Shown here in pieces: positions 27,371 through 33,052 of a stretch of 33,052 bases of DNA. The notes beneath the pieces are model-generated. The model made no database searches and had not been told where the DNA came from. It saw only the letters and a list, made by a program, of their open reading frames with translations. The number at the start of each line of letters is the position of its first letter. Positions within the stretch are counted from its first letter, which is position 1. The DNA comes from Chara braunii (lineage: Eukaryota; Streptophyta; Charophyceae; Charales; Characeae), in assembly GCA_003427395.1 (NCBI GenBank), contig BFEA01000228.1:865564-898615 (forward strand), in the 5' to 3' direction. The position numbers and the translations under genes are program-made.

Positions 27371-27481
27371 CTACAGTCTTCCCCCGAATACAAGGTACGG
27401 TCATTATAGCTGAATTTAGACTGAAAGATGCCCCAAATTCAGCTATAATGACCATACGTTGTATTCGGGGGAAGACTGTAG
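27371..27481. mobile_element. 111-bp hairpin MITE, copy A (best preserved)
   Basis: The left arm, 27371-27417, starts CTACAGTCTTCCCCCGAATA; the right arm is 27435-27481. The arms agree at 45 of 47 bases and enclose a 17-base loop. Such long perfect arms suggest a young copy. No coding capacity, so movement would need a transposase supplied elsewhere. No clear target-site duplication could be read. Confidence 0.9.
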
Positions 27482-27540
27482 TGGGACGAGAAGTGGGGAA
27501 GGTCTTTTTGTATGGGAGATGAAAGAAACAGGGAAGGCAA

Positions 27541-28485
27541 CATGCTCCACTACTCAAACACTCTACATAATTTGACTGTATGTGGATTATCATTAGGTCC
27601 CGTTACATGTATAGTGTTTCTTTTTTCTTGGGAAAATTGTTGAAATACCCCTAAAAGTTTGGGTATTTTGTTCGATACCTCCAAAACACAGGGGTATGCG
27701 AAAATGCTCCAAACTTTGGACCCGGTGCATTCGGAGGACCCCAGCATTTTGAATGTCTCCGGATTATCATTAGGTCCCGTTACATGTATAGTGTGTCTTT
27801 TTTCTCGGGAAACTTGTTGAAATACCCCTAAAAGTTTGGGTATTTTGTTAGATACCCCCCAAACACAGGGGTATGCTGAAATGCTCCAAACTTTTGCATC
27901 TGCCCCTGTCCAGCTCATTGGCAACTTCGCCATATGCCTTGGCCCTCGGCTCCAGGGGCCCATGCATTTCTTTTGCAATCTGCAAGGTCCAACGGCCTAA
28001 AATGCCGGGGCATATAGACAAGTTGCCCCGGAGCCGGTAGGGGTATATGCAAACTATGACAGGCCCAATTGGCGAGTGGGGTATTTCACAAACTTACTCT
28101 ACTGTCATAGGGGCCTTGCGCCATACCCATGGCATCTGACGAAATACCCAAACTTTTTCTTTCTTTCTTTCTTTCTTTCTTTCCTTTCTTCTAGCAATCT
28201 CACATGTCACTATCTACCTACCACGATGCCTAAGCTTATACAGGGGACCCCTGTTAGCACAGCTACCTCTCACAAAAAAAAGGGATGCCTGTTGTCCCCC
28301 GCCCTATGGGCAGTGGTTAGGGAGTAGGGTGGGCCCCCCTCTACAGGGGGCCAGCTAATGCAAAGACCGAGCATTTTGCCAGTTGCTGCGCCTCTCATCT
28401 ACTTCCCCCACACCCCATAGAGGAGGGGCATTTCAACAATTTTCCCATTTGATAATGTAGAGTGGTGTGTAGTGGAGCGAGGCCC
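27541..28485. mobile_element. ~945-bp TIR element related to MITE family B
   Basis: The left end has GCTCCACTACTCAAACACTC then TACATAATTT. The right end, reversed, reads GCTCCACTACACACCACTCT then ACATTATC. Second inverted blocks lie inside: GGGAAAATTGTTGAAATACCC (27629) against a reversed GGGAAAATTGTTGAAATGCCC (about 28425-28445). The interior contains a 177-bp tandem duplication and a (TTTC)n tract. No transposase frame is evident, so this looks non-autonomous. Confidence 0.6.
27584..27895. repeat. Tandem duplication with period 177 bp
   Basis: GGATTATCATTAGGTCCCGT starts at 27584 and again at 27761. Both copies include TGAAATACCCCTAAAAGTTT and GGGTATTTTGTT, which fold into a small hairpin (AAATACCC with GGGTATTT). 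Confidence 0.85.
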
Positions 28486-28953
28486 TATGACAAACAAATA
28501 CTGACGTACGGTATTATGTCCAGATACTCGGGGGAAACGATTTTTTATCCTCCCTCCTGTCTACTCACTACTTGGCGTAGAACCTTACCTTATAATATTA
28601 AAAAAGAAAAAAAAGAAAAAAAAGAACCTTACCTTCCTGTTCGCGAACGTCGAGCACATGTGTGCTTTCGCCGGGGACACACACACCCTCCAACCCACCC
28701 ACACAAAGATATGGGGCTACCGCAGGCTCCGCTTGTCCGTGTTCTTCACTGTTCTTCACTGTTCTTCACTGTTTTTCGTTGTTAACCCCAGATTACGCAG
28801 ATCCATGGGCGGAAAAGAAGAGCGCGCGCTAGTGGGAACCCAACATCCGCCAGCGCGAGCGCGCGCACGCGCGCGGGGAGTGAGACAGACCCCGGCCTGC
28901 AAGCGTGTGAGCGGGGCTCTCCTATGGACGCTATCGTCAGTTCCGTCAGGGAC
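28486..28953. other. No gene; half-copy of the Tourist-like MITE
   Basis: A 10-bp tandem repeat (TTCTTCACTG, three full copies) lies at about 28742-28775. At 28789-28843 the sequence GATTACGCAGATCCATGGGC with GAAAAGA and GTGGGA aligns loosely with the right half of the MITE at 28957, suggesting an older half-copy. A GCGCGC-rich tract lies at 28850-28880. Confidence 0.4.
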
Positions 28954-28956
28954 TTA

Positions 28957-29053
28957 GGGTCAGATCCCACTACCCTGGATTATGCATTTTTGACCCTCGA
29001 TTACGAAGATCAACGGTCAGAAATGAACAATAGGGGCTGGTGGGATCTGGCCC
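28957..29053. mobile_element. Tourist-like MITE with TTA target duplication
   Basis: A 97-bp element. The left end is GGGTCAGATCCCACTACCC and the right end, reversed, GGGCCAGATCCCACCAGCC, 16 of 19 alike. TTA flanks both sides (28954-28956 and 29054-29056), the hallmark of PIF/Harbinger-derived MITEs. It lies about 320 bp upstream of the start codon of the DUF2358 gene, probably in its promoter. Confidence 0.75.
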
Positions 29054-29318
29054 TTACCTGTTTCCGCTGAGAGGGCAAGCTGTGCACCGAAGTAGACGGG
29101 AAGCAGCGACGGAGCGGGAAAATGGGGTCGTTACTTTCATCGTGGACTGAGAAATTGAGTCGATTGATGCCCTCATAAGAGGCCCCATTTTTTGGGGCAT
29201 AAGAGGCCCCATATGACGTGGCCGTTCAAAGGAGAAGATAGTCATCAAGAGCAAAGCTTCTCGCTGTCGCCGGCAGAAAACAAGGAAGAAAGGCGGTTGT
29301 ACAGGGCACTCCCGGTGT

Positions 29319-29321
<3 letters not shown>

Positions 29322-29361
<40 letters not shown>
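29322..29361. repeat. (GA)n tract in the presumed 5' UTR
   Basis: About 20 GA units directly upstream of the chosen start codon. GA/CT-rich leaders are common in plant genes and can bind GAGA-type BBR/BPC factors (established knowledge; binding here is inference). Confidence 0.8.
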
Positions 29362-29365
<4 letters not shown>

Positions 29366-29373
29366 GTGGTGCC

Positions 29374-31214
29374 ATGGTAGGAATGGTGGCGTCTATGGCG
29401 CTTCCATGCGTTCCATCGGGGACGTTGGTTATGGGATTTGACGGAGTGGGGTGGTCTCCTCCGGCTAGCCTGGGGTCCACCAACGATCACCCTGGGGTCG
29501 GGGTCGGGGTCGGGGTCGGGTTCGAGAAGTCGCCTTTGGCTGAAATGGCATCGTGCGGGTCATTACCGAAAATGGAAATGTCCATTTCTGGCTCTGTCTC
29601 GAAGCGATTGATTCGCGGAAGCAGACGCGGGACGATCCCCCGGCGGCAACACTCGATCGGTCTGCCGCCATGCCACGTGGCAGCCCGAGGAGGAGGAGGC
29701 GCGGTGCGATGGCCGTCTTCGTCGTCGAGCGATGGAAGTCGGCAGAATAAGAAGAAGAGGCCTGGTCGCCACGCTGTGCAAACGACAAAAATCTCCTGCC
29801 CACGTGTCTTCACCCCCTCCTCTTTCGATGTAATCGAGAAGAATTCTTATCCGTTTTTCGTTCCCGCCATGAGCGGGCGTGCGCTGGTGGACAACAGCAT
29901 GCCAATCATCTCTTCGACTGCCGCGCGGCGGCTGCAGCTTTCCCGCACTCTCTCCTCCTCCTCCTCCTCTGAACATTGGAAGGACTCCACTCAATCTGGG
30001 TTCGACGTGGCCGCGGAATGGTCGGCGGGAAAGAAGGCACGTGGCGCCCGATGGCGAGCGGCAGCCGGCGGGAAAGAAGCGACAAAAGATTTCCGATCGG
30101 GCGGGAGCGGTGAGAAAGGGCGCGATCAAAAGGCGATAGCGAAGAAGGGCGCGCTGGTGTCATCGCTCTGCGCGGCGGCGGAGATTCCGCAGCAGGCGAG
30201 GAGCGGTATGCCCGCCACGTGGCACCAGGAGGACGACTGGATCGACGAGGCACGTGGATGGGTAAGGCAAGAACGGGTTGTGACTAATAAACCACCAGGA
30301 CATAATTGGATAAGCCACGTGGCACCAGGGCGATTGAACAACGTAGGAGGATGGGTTTATTCGGAGGAAAATGGCGGGAAAGAGTCCATAATGGGAGCCC
30401 ACGTGTCAGTGTTTCCGCTAAGATGGCTGTCGATAGTATCCAGCACCAGCAGTTCATCTGAGGGATCGGCGGCCATAGCTAGAGTAGTAGTAGAAGAAGA
30501 AGAAGAAGAAGAAGAAGAAGAAGAAGAAAAAGAAGAAGAAGAAGAAGAGTGGACTGGGTATGCGAAGACGACGGAGGAGGTGTCCTCCTCCTCCTCCTCC
30601 TCCTCCCCTTACTTCCCTTCCCACACCACTCGGTACGCGTCTCAAGTAAGTCATCTCCCACTCAGGCCGACGTCATCGGGTGACTTGGTGCAGGCAGACG
30701 GAGTGGCAAGCGGAGGAGTCCTCCGAGGAGAAGAGGGAGGAAAAAGAGGAGAAGAGGGAGGAAAAAGAGGAGGAGAAAGAGGAGGTGGAGAAGGGGTAGG
30801 AGAAGAAGGATGGGAAGGTGGTACTTCAGCTCTTGGCCTGGGGAGGGAGCTGACGAAGTATTCTCAGACTAAGCTTAGCAAGGCAGAGGGGGAGGAGCAG
30901 AAAGAGGAGGAGAGACAGGAGGAGGAGGAGGAGGAGGAGGAGGAGGAGGAGGAGGAGGAGGAGGAGCGAGAGAAGCTGCTGGAGTCGTTGCTGGTACGGT
31001 CAGCCAGGTCCATGCCGTACGTTGCAGAGAAGTTGTGGCGCTCATACATTTACTCGGAGTTCAGCAGCGCCGTGCAGTCTTCACCCCCGCCTAGACAGAA
31101 GCAGGAGAGCGCGCTCAAAGACGACTACTACGTCAATGTTGGATACGCCATCAGAACATTGCGGGAGGAGCTTCCCTGTCTCTTCTACAAGGAGATGAAC
31201 TGGGATATCTACAG
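29374..31214 (+). CDS. DUF2358-family protein, first exon
   Basis: The open frame extends for about 614 codons. The start is set at the first ATG, with context GCCATGG; upstream the frame runs into the GA repeat. The N-terminal ~540 residues are low-complexity: a Gly-Val repeat (GVGVGVGVG, near residues 43-51), Ser runs, and Glu runs (about 370-395 and 515-535). The end is distinctive: AEKLWRSYIYSEFSSAV, then LKDDYYVNVGYAIRTLREEL and PCLFYKEMNWDIYR, the beginning of the plant DUF2358 domain (normally followed by DDI.F.DP). The frame would stop two bases into AG/GTAGGA, a good splice donor, so the exon probably ends at 31214. No matching next exon was found in the remaining 1.8 kb. Family members are often plastid-associated, but their role is not established. 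The long N-terminal extension may be partly mis-started. Confidence 0.65.
29494..29520 (+). other. (GGGGTC)n G-quadruplex repeat in coding sequence
   Basis: Four GGGG runs and a final GGG separated by TC. It encodes the alternating Gly-Val stretch near the N terminus of the DUF2358 protein and satisfies the four-tetrad G-quadruplex pattern. Confidence 0.8.
29674..30405. promoter_or_regulatory. Cluster of seven CACGTG G-boxes
   Basis: CACGTG occurs at 29674, 29801, 30038, 30216, 30251, 30316 and 30400. Three or four have the strong extended form GCCACGTGGCA or similar. In plants, this motif is bound by bZIP and bHLH factors (HY5, GBF, PIF types). The sites fall in all three codon phases of the overlapping frame, so they are not explained by a repeated peptide. 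Two, at 30216 and 30316, are exactly 100 bp apart in the shared phrase GCCACGTGGCACCAGG. Confidence 0.6.
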
Positions 31215-31529
31215 GTAGGACAAGTGGCAGATGCTCACACGTCACTCTATTTATAGCCTTTTTTTTTTTTCTTTTTTTTTTTGAGAACTGTTTTTAGCTT
31301 ATTTACGAACTCAAATAATGCTTTTTCTTCATCCAGGGTGCATCTATCAGTCGCAGCTTATGCATATGACTTTGATCATATCTGGTTTCAATCCGTTTTT
31401 TTTGTGTTCTTGTTGTGTGGGGGGAGAGGCCTCCCAGGGAAGTATAACAAACAGCGTACGTTCGCGCGCTTCCCCACGTATAGTATAATATAATATAACG
31501 GGTTAACTGTAGGACGCTTTGATCCGAAA

Positions 31530-31570
31530 GTGACTCCAATTCAAAAAAAAAAAAAAAGTGACTCCAATTC
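31530..31570 (+). mobile_element. Poly(A)-only insertion between direct repeats
   Basis: GTGACTCCAATTC at 31530-31542 and the same 13 bases at 31558-31570 flank exactly 15 A residues. A target-site duplication of LINE length surrounding nothing but a tail is what extreme 5' truncation during retroposition produces. Confidence 0.7.
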
Positions 31571-32387
31571 GTCAGAACAGGCTCAACTCTGTAAACGTCA
31601 GCGGGCTCGCACTGTATTCTTGGGCAATCTTATTTTATGTATCAAGATGGCGACGCAAAAACCTCAACAGGGCTTTTGGGACATGCTATGTTTTCTCTTC
31701 CCTTGCGGGATTGTGATGAGTCCCAGGCCCTACACAGAGAGGGGGAGATGTATACAGGAACAATAGGGAGGTCGACTGGAACACTGGAACAATCCGCTCC
31801 CCCCCATCGTCTTCCCTCCCCACCTTTCGCCCCCCTTGCCCCTCCCTTTCGCCCCCCTCCCCCCTTTTTCGCCCCCCTTCCCACCGTTTCTTCCCAAGGA
31901 GAAAAAAGTCGATTGGAATCGAAACGATTCTTTGATTGCTGATTGGTACGGATTCATTATATAGTGAATGGATGGATGCATGGATGGATGCTGTTAATTG
32001 ATTGATTGATTGTTTAACTGAATGTTTGATGTCAACGAATCATTGAGTCGTTGATTGAGTTTATTACTACGTTGGTTGATTCGATAGCTGATTAATCAAG
32101 TCATTGCTTTGATTGATTGATTAGTAAATCGATTGGCTCAGTGATAGATGATGCTTATAATGGTCTCGGTTCTTCGTCAGAGGGAGATTCCTTTGAGGAG
32201 GTGCTCTCTCCTCTCGTTTCTCGATTGATTGATTGATCAATCAGTCGATATTCCTCGCTCATTGATCAACACACGTTATCACCCCCGCAAAGTTTACCGC
32301 TTTATTCTTCTTACACGTGTTGATGCCGATGACGCCCGGCCCCCTTCTTTCCCTTTTCTTCTTCTTCTCGCTCCTTCTCATAATGAC

Positions 32388-32854
32388 CAGGATTTGAAAT
32401 TTTTGATCCAACGATATCGGGTCATCGTCGTTCCAGATTTTTCTGATAACCCAGGTAAGCTAAGCTTTTTCAACAGTCCAGTTACTCTTTGGCTAGAGAG
32501 GCGATTTCCAGCATAAGAAATTCCCATGGTGTGACTGAAGCTTTTAGCTGTGCAGCCAACCTCCAGCTGAGCGGGGGGGTAAATACTAAGTAGTAAATAG
32601 TAAATAGTATTAAATAGTAAACAGTATTAAATAGTAAATAGTAAATAGTATTAAATAGTAAATAGTATTGTATTAAATAGTAAATAGTAAATAGTAAATT
32701 CCCATGGTGTGATGGGTGGGGTGTACAAGGCCTGATCACATATTCACCGTGATTCTGTACACTCAACCTCCAGATGAGCAGGATTTGAATTTTTTGAAAA
32801 AAGTAAAAAATAAAAAAGGATTTGAATTTTGATCCCACGATATCGGGTCGTCGT

Positions 32855-32886
<32 letters not shown>

Positions 32887-33052
32887 GATCCAGGTAAACT
32901 TTTCAACAGTCCAGTTACGCTTTGGCTTGAGAGGCGATTTCCGGCAAAAGAAATTCCCATGGTGTGACTGAAGCTTTTAGCTGTGCAGCCAACCTCCAGC
33001 TGAGCGGGGGGTAAATAGTAAATAGTAAATAGTAAATAGTAAATAGTAAATA
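32388..33052. repeat. ~439-bp period duplication with AAATAGT arrays
   Basis: CCAGGTAAGC (32451) and CCAGGTAAAC (32890) begin matching blocks sharing AACAGTCCAGTTAC, GAGAGGCGATTTCC and CTGTGCAGCCAACCTCCAGC. Each block ends in an array of AAATAGT units (about 32580-32698 and 33012 to the window end). The phrase TTCCCATGGTGTGA also occurs a third time at 32699. A T26 tract (32861-32886) lies in the second copy. Confidence 0.85.

Larger units (their letters stand above)
31215..33052 (+). other. Presumed first intron of the DUF2358 gene (to window end)
   Basis: Begins with GTAGGA after the exon. It holds poly(T) tracts, a poly(A) insertion, a pyrimidine block with repeated CCCTTTCGCCCCCC-like words (31800-31890), GATT-rich DNA (31990-32240) and a terminal duplication. 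An open frame at 32229-32516 has no recognised domain. The acceptor site was not located; it may lie beyond the window. Confidence 0.4.

Noticed and set aside
28498-28545. Possible half-copy of the 111-bp hairpin (ACTCGGGGGAAACG)
   Set aside because: Similarity is limited to about ten bases and there is no second arm.
29563-30253. Arg/Pro-rich frames antisense to the DUF2358 exon
   Set aside because: Shadow frames of the GC-rich sense exon without any domain.
30633-30655. GTAAGT...CTCAG resembling an intron inside the DUF2358 exon
   Set aside because: Donor and acceptor are only about 20 bases apart, too short for a real intron, and the frame is open through it.
32229-32516. Possible second exon of the DUF2358 gene
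   Set aside because: It lacks the DDI.F.DP continuation expected after DIYR and overlaps the start of the duplicated block.

Overview
The window looks like nuclear DNA of a streptophyte plant, most likely a charophyte alga such as Chara. This is inferred from content, not from a database match. The clues are a gene with a plant DUF2358-type domain and an apparent intron donor, a decayed Ty3/gypsy element, LINE tails, TIR-bearing MITEs, poly(A)-tailed retroposons, a short run of the plant telomere unit (CCCTAAA), and two fragments resembling a plant mitochondrial rpl2 gene. There is no sign of bacterial operons, CRISPR arrays or rRNA.

Layout. 1-6.8 kb: no recognisable gene; MITEs, short tandem duplications, a G-quadruplex, a 30-40 bp minisatellite, long (AG)n and (GATT)n microsatellites. 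6.8-10.5 kb: a Ty3/gypsy gag-protease-RT remnant on +, broken by several frameshifts and cut off after RT. 10.5-11.3 kb: GC-rich tandem duplications ending in (CA)n. 12.1-12.4 kb: sequencing gap. 13.5-17.5 kb: an rpl2 fragment, poly(A)-tailed retroposons, a 111-bp hairpin MITE, a tRNA-derived SINE with clean target-site duplications. 17.8-19.7 kb: a 5'-truncated LINE on -, split by an AT-rich insertion. 20-25 kb: more MITEs, two further LINE tails, several tandem duplications. 25-28.5 kb: a second rpl2 fragment on -, a third 111-bp hairpin, a ~945-bp TIR element. 28.9-31.2 kb: a Tourist-like MITE, then the only convincing host gene, a DUF2358 protein whose first exon is almost 1.9 kb. 31.2-33.05 kb: presumed intron, with a poly(A)-only insertion and an AAATAGT array.

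The genes do not form a pathway. The region is a repeat graveyard with one live-looking gene at its right end. The most notable structures are three hairpin MITEs of exactly 111 bp, seven CACGTG G-boxes inside the first exon of the DUF2358 gene, a retroposon family recognisable by a shared 3' motif plus poly(A), and two separate rpl2 fragments on opposite strands. All identifications are by eye; frames and element ends were traced manually and may be off by a few bases.
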